A stretch of 39,632 nt of DNA from Dunaliella salina. Taxonomy: Eukaryota; Chlorophyta; Chlorophyceae; Chlamydomonadales; Dunaliellaceae. The translations under genes were made by a program, and so were the position numbers. Location: positions 279,863 to 319,494 of the forward strand of contig MU069509.1 in NCBI GenBank assembly GCA_002284615.2. The letters run 5' to 3'. Shown here piece by piece: positions 28,528 through 38,554 of the stretch; the stretch's first letter is position 1, and each line of letters opens with the position of its first letter. Under the pieces are notes generated by a model that saw only the letters and a program-made list of their open reading frames with translations, was not told the DNA's origin and made no database searches.

Positions 28528-28700
28528 TTTTGTCTCTTGCCCCCTCCTAGGCTAGTATACTTGTCTAGTTTAGGTAGAGGGCCCCCTGGTGAGGCCTCTA
28601 ACTTTTGTTAGGGGTTCTTCCCTAGGGAAGGCCTTAATGCACGCGGCCTTCAACTTGCGTATACTTAGACTTTTACTTTAGTCTCTTGGTGTGTCCTGAG
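28528..28700 (+). repeat. retroelement 3' untranslated region
   Basis: GTCTAGTTTAGGTAGAGGGC, TGGTGAGGCCTCTAACTTTT, GTTAGGGGTTCTTCCCTAGG and CCTTAATGCACGCGGCC match the minus-strand copy at 29,560-29,660 base for base over long stretches. This copy lacks the simple TTTTC tail of the copy at 22,746. Confidence 0.75.
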
Positions 28701-29214
28701 CCTGTTCTAGTGACAAACACGGAGCTGGTCATGTTGCTCTCTCTGGTGACGCTAGGTGCTCACTATTTGCACACGGTGTTGGGCATGTTGCTTTCTTGGT
28801 GATGCTTTCAGAGCTGAACTGCTGTTCATACATGGTGCATCAATATTTCTGGATTTCTGGACGCTGATATTCCCCTTCCACAGATAGAGACATTCAAATC
28901 CCTTAGTTTGCTGCTTTGATTAAACACATCTGAGTCTGTTCTGAGTTATACATGTTTGCCATGTGCACATTTTTCTCTGTCTGCACAAGTGAAACAGCTT
29001 TATATTTCTTGCTAAGGTTTATTTGGGTAAAAAGGCCGAGCAGCTAAACTTACTGGCTGAAGGCTTAATCCCCAATGTAAACCTTATGTAAACCTTACCT
29101 ATCAAATAATTGTCTTTCAATATTACCAAGCTCAAAGTCAGCAGCCGCAATGGAGAGCTGGCTCGTCCTTGTGGATCTCAAATTCAAGGATGCATTGAAG
29201 AAAATTGGGTTATA
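28701..29214. other. unassigned DNA
   Basis: No gene. At 29,030-29,100, GGCCGAGCAGCTAAAC and ACTGGCTGAAGG repeat, in diverged form, the 92-bp duplicated block at 6,039-6,223. Confidence 0.45.
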
Positions 29215-29399
29215 CAGTAGGTTTGCGATTATTTCATAAACTAACTAATTATTTTGCCCCAAAACGAAATCTTACGAAGTGAGAAAAATAATTCCTGATC
29301 CTCAAATACGAAGTGTTACGAAGTGAAAACGAAGTGCAAAATAATAGAGTTATCTGAAACTGGTAGGATTTTGGAAAGATGGCGCAGCGGTAGCAGAAG

Positions 29400-29523
29400 A
29401 TGGGGAACTTCTTCACCCCCCTGACCCAGCCTGCTGCTTACAGCCAGGCAAACAGCAAGATGGGCATCTCAAAGAGCAATATCAGGCCCATGCAAGCGAG
29501 GAGGGGTCACGGACCTCCTCCAG
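29400..29523 (+). pseudogene. exon-like gene fragment inside the DNA element (possibly PP2C-derived)
   Basis: An ATG at 29,400 opens MGNFFTPLTQPAAYSQANSK then MGISKSNIRPMQARRG, up to a strong CCAG|GTGAGC donor. Type 2C protein phosphatases start with a similar MG-x-F/YL-x-P-x-T block followed by G-S-MQGxR, so this may be a captured phosphatase exon; the match is short. The retroelement lies exactly over this donor site. A second exon-like piece follows at 30,903. Confidence 0.35.
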
Positions 29524-29937
29524 GTGAGCAGCAAAGAAAAGAAAAGATCAGTCTACGCGGCCAACAGGCCGCGCGCATTAAGGGAAGAACCCCTAACAAA
29601 AGTTAGAGGCCTCACCAGGAGGCCCTCCACCTAAACTAGACAAAACTAGCTAAGGAGAGAGCAAGAAGCAGAAAAGAAAAGAAAGAAAAGAAAAACTACG
29701 TAGGCAGAGAAACTCTCCCTACATCAATTAAGGAAAAGGTGACACATTGGCTCAAAAAAAGAGCCGTGTGCCCCCTTCACCACATAAGCAAGAAGCAGAA
29801 CTAATGGGGATCCGGGGAATTGGCTGCCATGCCCCTGAGCGCTCGGACCCTCCTTCTTCCATCCTCAGCTGCCGCCGCGCGCCCAGCAAGCCCCTTCCCA
29901 GATGCCCCCTGAAAACAAAGTGCATGTCTAGTGTTAT

Positions 29938-30561
29938 GGTGAATCACATTTATGTTTGGGTTGGGCACTTACAAAAAAATAAAAAATGAAAAAATCGAAA
30001 TTCTTTGTTTAAGCAAAACAAAAGCATCGTCAATGCACACGCGTGGGGTACCGCTGAATCCGGCTGTCATGAACGCGGAGAAGGGCACACGCCCCTCCTC
30101 TTCCTGCAAAAGGAACAGGGAAGCTGCTGAGGATGAGGATAAGGATTACGTTGAGAGGGTGGAGGTGAGCACTGACTCCCCAGAGACAGACAGTCCTGAG
30201 CAAGGAGCATGCGCTGCGCAAGATTACTATGAAGGTGTGCTTGATGCGAGTCCTTCCTTGCGGTTCACTGGCAACTCCTCCATTCTGACGTGCTGCGTGG
30301 ACTATCGCCTGCAATGTCTGTTCACTTGGGCGTCCGCTGAACAGGGCACTGGCCTCGTTGCAGCTCTAGTTAAGCACTTCTACTAAGTGCATAACACGCT
30401 CCCTGACTTGCTGGCTGTACGGGGAGTGTTGGGAAGGCCGCTGCATGAGGGCCAACCCCGCTGCGCGTGCGCAATTTTAGAATATATTTGTTTCGATTTA
30501 TGAGAATTTTTAATTTTTAATTTTTTGAAAGTGTTGAGTCCAAACATAAATGCGAACCGCC
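29938..30561. mobile_element. 624-bp terminal-inverted-repeat element nested in the retroelement
   Basis: The left end GGTGAATCACATTTATGTTT and the reverse complement of the right end GGCGGTTCGCATTTATGTTT are alike for about 50 bp, continuing with A-rich sequence (CAAAAAA-TAAAAA). AT flanks both ends (29,936-29,937 and 30,562-30,563), and comparison with the copy at 28,380-28,400 shows an AT extra to the empty site. No transposase domain, so it is a non-autonomous TIR element (MITE). Confidence 0.75.
29952..30386 (+). CDS. open frame in the TIR element, function unknown
   Basis: A 144-codon open frame begins inside the left inverted repeat and has a charged middle (KRNREAAEDEDKDYVERVEV) and a Cys-containing hydrophobic C-terminus (SSILTCCVDYRLQCLFTW). 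No domain is recognised. A more natural start could be at MHTRGVPLNPAV. It may be a captured host gene piece or part of a lost transposase, or it may not be expressed. Confidence 0.2.
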   Translation: MFGLGTYKKIKNEKIEILCLSKTKASSMHTRGVPLNPAVMNAEKGTRPSSSCKRNREAAEDEDKDYVERVEVSTDSPETDSPEQGACAAQDYYEGVLDASPSLRFTGNSSILTCCVDYRLQCLFTWASAEQGTGLVAALVKHFY

Positions 30562-30902
30562 ATGATGATGTTGGATAATCTTTGGATGGCATGGTCCCTG
30601 AGTTGAGAAGCTAGTGATTCAGCTTTTTGTTTGGTCAGGTCCAGATCTATGAGAGGTATGATTGTATAATTGTTATAAACCGTGCCACCAACACCAATTA
30701 AGATGATATGCAAAGTCACTTTGTTATTCTTGTTTGAGTTTCTTAAGCTGCGTGTTTTAAGTCTGATTATGATGTGGGAAAGGTGAGCAGCACATACAGA
30801 GCAGGGTGCACAGCTGGACAGCTTAGCGACATCGCAAAGATCACGCTGAGCTGTGCATCTCCCTCTCTTGTTCTTTCTCCCCCTTCCCTCCTTCCCCCAC
30901 AG

Positions 30903-31062
30903 TTGGGGGGCCCATCCTGATGCCCAAAGCTGCTCGCGAAGGAAGGCCGTGGCCTTGCAGCGGCCCTGCAGCGGTCTTTCCGCCACTTGGACGAAATGCT
31001 TTTGACCAGTCAAAATTATGCTGCTGAAATACGAAGTGGTACAAACTGGTACGAAGCGCTAC
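30903..31062 (+). pseudogene. second exon-like piece inside the DNA element
   Basis: Preceded by a long C/T-rich tract and CCCCACAG (acceptor at 30,901-30,902). One frame reads AKEGRGLAAALQRSF, RHLDEML, similar to the al..af..lDeml helix of PP2C phosphatases, but a stop lies just upstream in that frame. With the retroelement taken out, 29,524 to 30,902 would be an intron of roughly 120 bp. The reading is tentative. Confidence 0.3.
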
Positions 31063-31108
31063 GAAGTCAAATAAAATAATACCCCGGTACGAAGTTGGGA
31101 ACCTACTG

Positions 31109-31600
31109 TATTTCTTTGATGTCTTCTGGTTCCCAGTTGTTTTACTTGTAGCCTAGCATTCGCACATTGTGACTGACGGCTTAAGTGTAAACCCATGTAA
31201 AATCTGTGGACCTTATGGATGGCTTTGGGCATTCAAGCTGCAAATTTGGTAAATCTTCAGTACAAGCAGTGGAGCCATCAAAATGAAACATCTCACGTTG
31301 CATGTACGACTTTGTTCCTGTTTTCTGCCCTCGACCAGATTTTAAAAGAAATGAAGCTCATCTGTCAAAGACAAAAGATGAGGGGAAAGCGTTAATTTCA
31401 GGATCAGTTTTAGTGAAAGTACCAATCAGGGTAGACTGGATTGAGAAGTTCGGGGAACCTTGTGCCTCCGATGCTTCAGTGCCTACTGGAGTTTCGAGGT
31501 CATGCGTTCTTGGAACAACATGTACAACATTTTTCGACTGCAGGCACACCGCAGGTTCTCGCAATGCCTCACATGAACTTCAAGACAAGAATGAGAAAAA
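31109..31600. other. unassigned DNA
   Basis: No gene or repeat recognised. The open frame at 31,302-31,688 runs into the untranslated end of the next retroelement copy and has no domain. Confidence 0.4.
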
Positions 31601-31882
31601 AGTACAGAGGCACAAAAACTCTCCAACATCAATTAAGGAATCCAAAAAGAGGCACACTGGCTCAGAAGAGGTGCGAGTTCTCTCTTAGAAAGAAGGATAG
31701 AAAGGAAAGAAGAATGAGCCAGCCAAAAGGCCACGTGCAGGCAAGGAAAGGTCTCCTGACTGGCAGGCTTCCTTGGGCCCCCAGAGGGCTCTCAAGCCTC
31801 CACTTAACACAGCTAGCCCAGAAGAGAGCCAGAAACAGTGCTGATGGGGATCGGGAGGGTTGCCTGCCATGCTCCTAGGCAC
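31601..31882 (-). pseudogene. retroelement 3'-end fragment
   Basis: On the minus strand, ATGGCAGGCAACCCTCCCG encodes MAGNPPDP, then His and, where the other copies have their stop, CAG (31,841-31,843), so the frame runs on. The untranslated region that follows shares GGCCTCC/CTGGCTCAGAAG and CATCAATTAAGGAATCC with other copies. Only about 280 bp of the element is left. Confidence 0.6.
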
Positions 31883-32254
31883 ACAAGAAATTCATGAGGA
31901 TGGGCTCTAAGTTCGCAAGCAATTTGATGTCAAGTTACACACTAGTGATTAAGTGACATTGCAGTGACAAAGCAATGTTAGATGTCCGGATTCAGTTCAA
32001 AGCATTCAGTTCAAAAAAATGTGGGGAATACGTATGGGTCACAAGCCTGTGCAGTTCACACCAGTTTTGGCACCAAGAGAACATGCAAAGCTTAGTACAT
32101 CAACCAAATTGAAAATGAAAATGCGAAAGCAGGAAATCTTGTCCATGATACCACCTGCTTTAAATTTGCATGAATGGTATGTGCTTTGCATTCTAAAGGC
32201 ATACCTCCTCTGGCGTCACTAGCTGAACAATGCTAGCATGCTCGTTTTGAGTGC
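31883..32254. other. unassigned DNA
   Basis: No gene recognised. The only oddity is two TTCAGTTCAAA repeats near 31,990-32,012. Confidence 0.4.
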
Positions 32255-32745
32255 TTGGATCCAGGTGCTTCGTGCCAGCACAGCCTCCCTTAATGCGCGC
32301 GGCCTCTGTCGTGCGCAGACTTTTCTTTTCCTTTCTAGCAATGTGCAGCCCTCCTATAAGCTTCCCAACCACATGGCAAGGGCTAGCCAAGGTGCACAAG
32401 GCAGCAACAACCAACCATTGAGTGCTGCGCACATTGAACAAATTCCCCTCTGCATCCACCCTGGAGCCTGTGGGCACTGCAGCGAAGTCCCTTGCCTCAC
32501 TAGGTATAAAATCACAAACTTGTCTCCATACACTGTGCTATCGAGAACAAGAGTACTCCCCAAAGCCAGGTTCTTGAGCCAGGTGCTTGTAGTAACCCTC
32601 CAGATCCCCATCAGCATGTCTTGCCTCATTTCTTGTAACGGAGGGGGCTCATGGCTCTTGATGAGCCAATGTGCCTCCTCTTCCTCAATTGGTGTCAGGA
32701 GAGTTTCTCTGCCTACATAGTTTTTCTTTTTTGTTCCTTTCTTTC
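32255..32745 (+). pseudogene. two retroelement 3'-end fragments
   Basis: At 32,280-32,335, CTCCCTTAATGCGCGCGGCC and GCAGACTTTTCTTTTC match the far 3' end of the copy at 29,540-29,590. At 32,512-32,740 a second piece resembles the copy ending at 22,636: CTATCGAGAACAAGAGTACT, CCAGGTTCTTGAGCCAGG, AACCCTCCAGATCCCCATCA (NPPDPH, stop changed to CAG), then TGAGCCAATGTGCCTCCTC and TTTCTCTGCCTACATAG. Both are fragments with no working domain. Confidence 0.6.
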
Positions 32746-34680
32746 ATGAAATGCCACAGTGCCATGCCTTCCCTACAAAGCAAAAGCAGAAGTGAAAGTT
32801 TATGCTGGAAAGTGCCCAGCGCTGGCACCAACTGTGTTCCTCACCAGCTCCCACAAAGCACACAGACCACATTCTTGCCTTCACTCATGGGTGTTGAGCC
32901 TGGCACTCCAGATTACAATTTCCGGCAGGGCTTGGGCTCTTGCGCCATTTTGGTTTCCAAAGCAGAGCAGTGGTGCACAAAGCATGGCTGCTTGAATGCT
33001 TCGTCATCTTCATGCGATGGTGGTTCCTGCAATACAAGAGCAGGTTCGACGAGGGGGAAGATGTGCTTTTTGAATCCAAGCTGCAAAGAGCCTGCACTTA
33101 TGAAATTGCAAACATATCAACAAGCAGCCAGAAGGAATAAATTTAGGCTTGTGAAAATGGTTGTTTTGTCGCTGCGCTCGATAATCTTCAAACATATTAC
33201 CTGCGGGCAGTACCATATGTGAACATCTCCCCTAGCTCGCTGAATATGCTTGACCCCTTAACTCTAAAAATGTTCCCATGATCAATTTCTACTGCCTGAA
33301 CTGTCTCACTTAGTATTGCATGCATCCTTGTGTGCCCTGAGCATATCAAAACACATCAATACGTCCCAAATATTGAGGTTGGATGACAATTTGGCATGTG
33401 GGGGTGCTGTGCGTGGCTCTATGTTATTTGGCGCCATTTCGGCAGAAATCGGTGGATTTCCACACTTGCAATAGAATGACAGCACATCTAGACTTAAGCT
33501 GCCCTGAGGTTGTCTAATTATACCCTGATGTTTAGGTGGGGCCCTGGCGGAGCACGCTGGGACCAGGCACCCATTGGGACAGATGAAGGTGAGAAATGGA
33601 GGACTCTGTCAGCTTGCCTGCGCTGCGAGATGCCGCTACCGCTTTGGCACAGAGCTGTGGACATATAATAATTAAGTATAAACAGGCACACTGTTGACAA
33701 ATTTGGGCTGAGATATGGCTGGAAGATGCTGAGATAGACAACTTGTCCAATAAATGGGGTGGTTCGCTCTAACCTAGGACAACACTGAGGATGCCAACTT
33801 TTTTCCCTGAAATTTCACGCTCAGAAATCAAGGATGAAAATCAGAGGAACCATGATCTTCCTGGTTTTCAAGAAACAGCCCAGGTTTTCAATAAACAGCC
33901 TTCATCCTGGGACCACTTCAAACCCCAGAAACTGAGTGACCATGTATTTCATGCTAACATGCTGCATTTTCTTGAACAAGAACAGCTAAGACCCAAAAAC
34001 GTAACATGTTGTAACCCCTTGTGCTGGATTTTCTCAGTGCATGAGGAGAGGTTCAACTGCTTTGTCCTTTCCATCTTTTTTTTTTTCACAATGATGTTCC
34101 TTTGGTCTTGGTAAAAGCTCGAAGAAGTCACTTAAAGCATCTGATCTGGCACAGTGTGCAATCTGAACAGGCACTCGTGGTACATGATCCTGCTCGCAAT
34201 GCTGCTGACTTCGTAGACAGCCCCTAATTTTTAACAGTCAAGTCATGCTGCCTTTAGAAGCTGTAACAACTTCAAGTGTCAAATAAAGTGGGGCAGCCAA
34301 CGCACTAAATTTTCAGAACACCCTTTCTGGGGAAATTTGTCCACACCTGGGGCAGCACATTGCCTTAAAACTGCTCAACAGCACTCAAGCACAAGAAGGC
34401 AAGCACCGGTGTAATTTTTTGTACCAAGAAGTAGGCTTCCTTGTACATATGAAAAGGTTCAAACTGAACCTGCTGAGAGGATTAGAGAATGTACATGGGC
34501 AAGAGGGAAAGGCAAACCCAGACACAGAAAACGTTTTTTTTTTTTTTAATAATGTAGTAATGATGATGCACATTTGCTCGTACCCTCACACACTAGAGCA
34601 GCAAGCATTTCTTCAGCTTCATTGCCCTGAGGAACCATCCTGGTTTTTCTCTCTCTGAGGTACTGGGTTTGCTTGTTTTA
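32746..34680. other. unassigned DNA, no gene recognised
   Basis: Nearly 2 kb without a supported gene. Open frames at 32,671-33,222 and 33,791-34,114 have no domain, no clear splice context and ordinary composition. A poly-T run occurs at 34,076-34,087 and another at 34,533-34,547. Confidence 0.45.
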
Positions 34681-34845
34681 TGCCTTGCCAGATGAATGCA
34701 ATTGACAAAACAGACATTGTACTGATTATGCTTATTTTGTGCCTTGCCAGATGAATGCAATCGACGAAAAGAAAAAAATTGTACTGATTATGCTTATTTT
34801 GTGCCTTGCCAGATGAATGCAATTGACAAGGCAGGCATTGTAATC
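34681..34845. repeat. ~60-bp tandem repeat, 2.7 copies
   Basis: Units starting GCCTTGCCAGATGAATGCAA at 34,682, 34,741 and 34,803 share GACAAAACAGACATTGTACT and GATTATGCTTATTTTGT. The second unit has an AAAAAGAAAAAAA variant in the middle. Confidence 0.9.
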
Positions 34846-34935
34846 ATGCCCCCCTAAAACCTCCTGACGAGCTACAAAAGACTGGCCACAAATCCTGGGA
34901 AGGAAATTTGCTGAGTTTTTCACCACTTCACAGAC

Positions 34936-35012
34936 TCCAAATCATAGCTCTTTGGAAGCTGCACCACAGCCAATTGGAAGCTGCAAATCATAGCTCTTTG
35001 GAAGCTGCAGAG
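34936..35012. repeat. short tandem duplication
   Basis: CAAATCATAGCTCTTTGGAA followed by GCTGCA occurs at about 34,939 and again at about 34,985, with a half copy CAATTGGAAGCTG between. Confidence 0.85.
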
Positions 35013-35930
35013 GGCTTTGCCAGCTGCTGCCACCCGCTAAAGCTACACTTAGATGCGCTCAAAAAGCATTAGCAAAGGATTGAAGCTGCAAGAATTGCAC
35101 GGGCAGCACCAAATTCTGCCTTTGTTGTGCAAGGTAATTTAAACCAGCAGGCAGCAGAACAGATGTCATACTGTGCACATAAAACAATCTGTGCCAAAGT
35201 TGCGAAGCTGTAGATGTTTCAGCAAACCATGGGTACAGGGATGGTCTAAATTAAAAACAATGTCGGCTCATTGCCCACATTAACGAAATGACTCCTTTGC
35301 CTACAGATTATACGATTACAAGCACTTTCACCAGAACAAGGTCACATCTGTTCACTTTTCACGACTCAGAGCCTACGAATACCCATCAGCTCGGATAAAA
35401 ACATGATGCCTTACCTGACCAAATATCATTTCACAGCTCAAATCTTCAAAATTTGGCTTCATATGCAGTGGCATTCCTGCATGCCAGAAGTGAAGACATG
35501 TGCATCAACGCATGTGGGGTGAGCGCGTTTGGTACATGTACATGCATACCTTCGAAGATGGCAAATTCTGCAAAAAACATGCTCAGGTAAAAAGACACAT
35601 CAACCAGCCCCCAGAAAAATCAATTTCAATGATGTATCCAAATGTAAACGACCTAGAATAAGAACACATTGCATGTGTTGAGCATGTGTTGCATCAGAGC
35701 ACGTGCAAAAGAAATGCACATCATCCATTGTTTACCTAAAATACTGAAGCTTTCCAGAGGATAGATCCTCCTTTTGAAAGAGATGATTTAGGAGTAGTTA
35801 GCATGAACTGCGCGTACCACCCCTGGACATTTCCATATCAATTGATACGATTTCTTTGTCCGCATAACAGTACAATACAAAAAGTTCACAACATACAACA
35901 AGTCCATGACTCACCCCAGTCATTCTGGAA
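35013..35930. other. unassigned DNA
   Basis: No gene, RNA or repeat recognised in this stretch. Confidence 0.4.
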
Positions 35931-36480
35931 GAAGTCTTGTGTGGCTGTCTTGCAAAGGTTGTTACAAATGGCCACACACCCTGAGGCTTCCAAGTACCTG
36001 GCATTCGGCGCAAAACAGGGCCAAATTGCAAGAGGCTGTGCTTCAACGTGCTCAGCAACGCGTCCTTGCATTGTGTCTTACACAGGTTTTTACCGACAGC
36101 CACACATTCTGAGGCTTCCAAATGCCATCCAACACAGGAAAGAAACAAAAATGCAAGAGGCTTTGCTTCACCTTGCACAGCAGCACATGCCTGCTTTTCG
36201 TCCTGCAAAGGTTGTTACGGATGGCCATGCACCCTGAGGCTTCCAAGTACATGGCAAGAAAAGAAAAGAAAAGAAAAGAAAAGAAAAGAAACGAAAAGAA
36301 AGAAAAGAAAATAAAATAAAATAAAAAGAAAAGATTACAGGTTACAGATGGCCATGCACCCTGAGGCTTCCAAGTACATGGCATTCGGCGCAAAACAGGA
36401 ACAAAGGCTAGAGGCTGTGATTCGACTTGCTCAGCAATGCATTCCTACTTTCACCACTGCAACATGCTGGATCCGCTCTG
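35931..36480. repeat. ~126-bp tandem repeat, four copies, one interrupted by (AAAAG)n
   Basis: The block CTGAGGCTTCCAAGTAC (or close) recurs at 35,981, 36,109, 36,234 and 36,361, spacing 125-128 bp. Around it are GGTTGTTACAAATGGCCACA and GGCATTCGGCGCAAAACAGG. One reading of the repeat is a peptide like HPEASKYLAFGAKQ. In the third unit the second half is replaced by an (AAAAG)n run at about 36,250-36,340 of nearly the same length as the part lost. Confidence 0.85.
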
Positions 36481-36519
36481 CAGCACAGTCCCGCTTTGGC
36501 AGCGTCAGAAAGCCTGAAC

Positions 36520-36722
36520 CCAGGGCATTGGCTGTGCCAAGGGCCCAGGGAACAGCACTTTACCACAAAGAATCCAGGGCATTGGCATTGCAGTTGCAAA
36601 AAACCCTGGGCATGGGCGTTGAAATTGCAAAGAACCCAAAGCTTGGGCGTTGGAATTGCAAAAAACCCAGGGCATGGGCCCTGGATTCACAAAGAACCCA
36701 GGGCATTGGCTGTGCAAAAGGC
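36520..36722. repeat. minisatellite with CCCAGGGCATTGGC units
   Basis: About five units of 35-45 bp share AAGAACCCAGGGCATTGGC or AAAACCCTGGGCATGGGC and TTGCAATTGC-type links. CCAGGGC/GCCCTGG within units is self-complementary. Confidence 0.75.
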
Positions 36723-37240
36723 CACGGCAGCAAGCAGCCTATTGCAAAGAATACAGCTTGGAAGTGTGGCAGTTGACAGATAGAAGGCAGCATGCACCTG
36801 GCTCAGTTGCAGGCTCCATACTCTTTAACAAGCAGCAGTTGCACATGGCTGAATGCACGGAGCCTTATTATTCAGGAGACTTCTCTTTTACAATGCTTCA
36901 AATTGCCACAGGCGCACTTAGCTTAAGGAATACAACCCTTATTTTTCAAAGAAGCACCAGGGGCACATGGCTCCATGAACGGACCCCTATCATTCAGCAG
37001 GAAAAAAGCTCCTTAAACTGCTACAGGTTGCTGCAAGTGCACCTACTCTGGTGTGCAGACCCCTTGTCTTCAAAGATGCAGCAGGTACTCAAGGCTCAAT
37101 AAACAGACTCCTGCTCGTAAACTAAGCAGCAGGTGCACATGGTGGTCTTAAATCGCCACAGTTTGGGAGCACATGGCTCAATGTGCAGAAATATCTGCCA
37201 AATGGTGCTGCTTTGCCGGTTGGTTGCTTGACATAATGCT
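36723..37240. other. unassigned DNA
   Basis: No gene. Weak repeats of GCAGCAGTTGCACATGGCT, GCACCAGGGGCACATGGCT and GCAGCAGGTGCACATGG occur at about 36,832, 36,951 and 37,127, spaced 119 and 176 bp. Confidence 0.45.
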
Positions 37241-37248
37241 CTCCATGC

Positions 37249-37496
37249 ATGTCATGGCTTCCCTGTGGTGCTGCTTCACATGTGTGTCGCGGTACGCCTC
37301 TGGTGCTGCTCCACAAACATGTCATGGCATGCCTGTGGTGCTGCTTCACATGCATGTCATGGCACACTTGTGGTGCTGCTCCACAAACATGTCATTGCAC
37401 GCCTGTGGTGCTGCTTTACATTGCTCTACATGCATGTCATGATATGCCTGTGATGCTGCTTTTCATGCATGTCATGGCACGCCTGTGGTGCTGCCT
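37249..37496. repeat. 35-bp minisatellite with alternating unit types
   Basis: Units of 35 bp: TGTCATGGCAYGCCTGTGG, TGCTGCTTCACATGCA alternating with units ending TGCTGCTCCACAAACA. The alternation gives a 70-bp higher-order repeat. About seven units are present, one with a 10-bp extension. Confidence 0.9.
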
Positions 37497-37547
37497 TGTC
37501 GCAGCGTGCACACTTGTGGTGAAGGCAAGAGACTTTCCTGTAAAAAA

Positions 37548-37960
37548 GAGGTTGGATTGAGAGAGGAGGGGTTGCCAGAGGAAGAGCTGCAAGAAATAGG
37601 ATAATAAGAGGAGGGGTTGCAAGAGGAAAGGCTACCAAAGAAGTGACGGCAGACTGACTAGAAAACCAGATGATGTGAAGGGGCAGGATTGCAAGAAGAG
37701 GGAAGGACGCAAGACTGCAAGAGCTATGCCATGCGGGGAGGCTGGATTCAAAAAGGAAGGATTGCAAGAGGGAAAATAGTGAAAGATTCGAGAGCAACTT
37801 CCAATGTGAGTACAAACAGTAGTTGGGGGCATGTATCTCCTACTGAGCATGTGTTCCATGTGATGTGTATGTGTGAGAGAAACATCCATCCAAGGTACAA
37901 ACAGCAGGTTGGGGGCATGTATGTCCTATTGCGCGTGTGTTCCATGTAATGTGTTCCATG
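37548..37960. repeat. purine-rich repeats and an 86-bp duplication
   Basis: 37,548-37,790 is purine-rich with recurring GAGGAGGGGTTGC, AAGAGG and GGATTGCAAGAGG. At 37,810 and 37,896, GTACAAACAG...TTGGGGGCATGTATSTCCTA, then GTGTTCCATGT, is duplicated with an 86-bp period. Confidence 0.7.
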
Positions 37961-37989
37961 TATTGAACGGCAGGAGTGACGGCATCTAC

Positions 37990-38076
37990 CTGCATTTCTT
38001 GATCTTGACCACACTGCGTTGGTCCCGCACCACAGCCTCTTGCTGAAAAGGCTGCTCTTGTTCACCTGAGATTATG
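37990..38076 (-). CDS. weak candidate exon, function unknown
   Basis: On the minus strand, a long pyrimidine tract and CACATGCAG lead into 87 bp reading IISGEQEQPFQQEAVVRDQ, RSVVKIKKC, and ending at AATGCAG|GTAGATG. Both splice sites look good, but I do not recognise the peptide and no neighbouring exon was identified. It is reported because it is the best-framed exon-like object in the last 7 kb. Confidence 0.25.
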
Positions 38077-38554
38077 CTGCATGTGGAGGAGGAAAAAACA
38101 CAAGTGACCAGAAAGAGTGCATCACAGCCGTTCTGAAGTAGAACCGACAACTTCCACTCTAGGTGGTTGAACTAATGACAACCACCCAGCATTCGAACCG
38201 ATGCTACCAACAACCTCCAGGCCAACTTGCTGACGCGGGTGCGCACTGCGCAGGCAAGTTTGTTGACACTGCTGATAGCATTATACGCGAGAGCACTGAT
38301 GCTGGCATGCACAACAGGTTGGCACTTAAGGTGTTGGCTTGCATTCAAAGTCTACAAGCAGATTATTTACAAATGCAGCATATGTCAACCCCCTCCTGCA
38401 GCATCTCCAGCCAGAGTTTGACTCAGCTTGGGTGATCCCAGGGCGCACCTATTCTCTGGAACCCCTCCTGTATTCTTTTTCCTGAGCTGTGATGATTCGC
38501 GCTCTCCCAGCTGGATTGGAGCGCTCTGCGTCTCTGATTCTCCCACCTGTGCAC

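Larger units (their letters stand above)
29534..30780 (-). mobile_element. 5'-truncated retroelement copy with 12-bp target duplication
   Basis: The direct repeat AGGTGAGCAGCA occurs at 29,522-29,533 and again at 30,781-30,792, bracketing the insertion. On the minus strand the element starts at HLSHIIIRLKTRSL (no finger or nuclease core left). It runs LHIILIGVGGTVYNNYT, KAESLASQLRDHAIQRLSNI, is broken by a 624-bp element, and resumes with the Arg/Ala-rich tail and AANSPDPH (stop at 29,801-29,803). The untranslated end is the same as at 28,528 plus the TTTTC part, finishing CTTTTCTTTTCTTTG. Truncation at the 5' side, a tail at the 3' side and a 12-bp duplication are typical of non-LTR insertion. 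Confidence 0.8.
29215..31108. mobile_element. CAGTAGG-ended DNA element, host of nested insertions
   Basis: CAGTAGGTT at 29,215 and its inverted copy ending at 31,108 are each bordered by TA (29,213-29,214 and 31,109-31,110). Both subterminal regions are full of TACGAAGTG-type repeats in opposite orientation. TA target plus CAGTAG-type ends is the look of Tc1/mariner-pogo class elements. Without the retroelement nested in it the element would be about 635 bp, too short for a transposase, so it would be non-autonomous. Its interior carries exon-like pieces, listed separately. Confidence 0.65.

Noticed and set aside
38140..38215. tRNA gene on the minus strand (GGTTCGAATGC box B-like)
   Set aside because: No matching box A at the right distance and no cloverleaf could be folded by eye.
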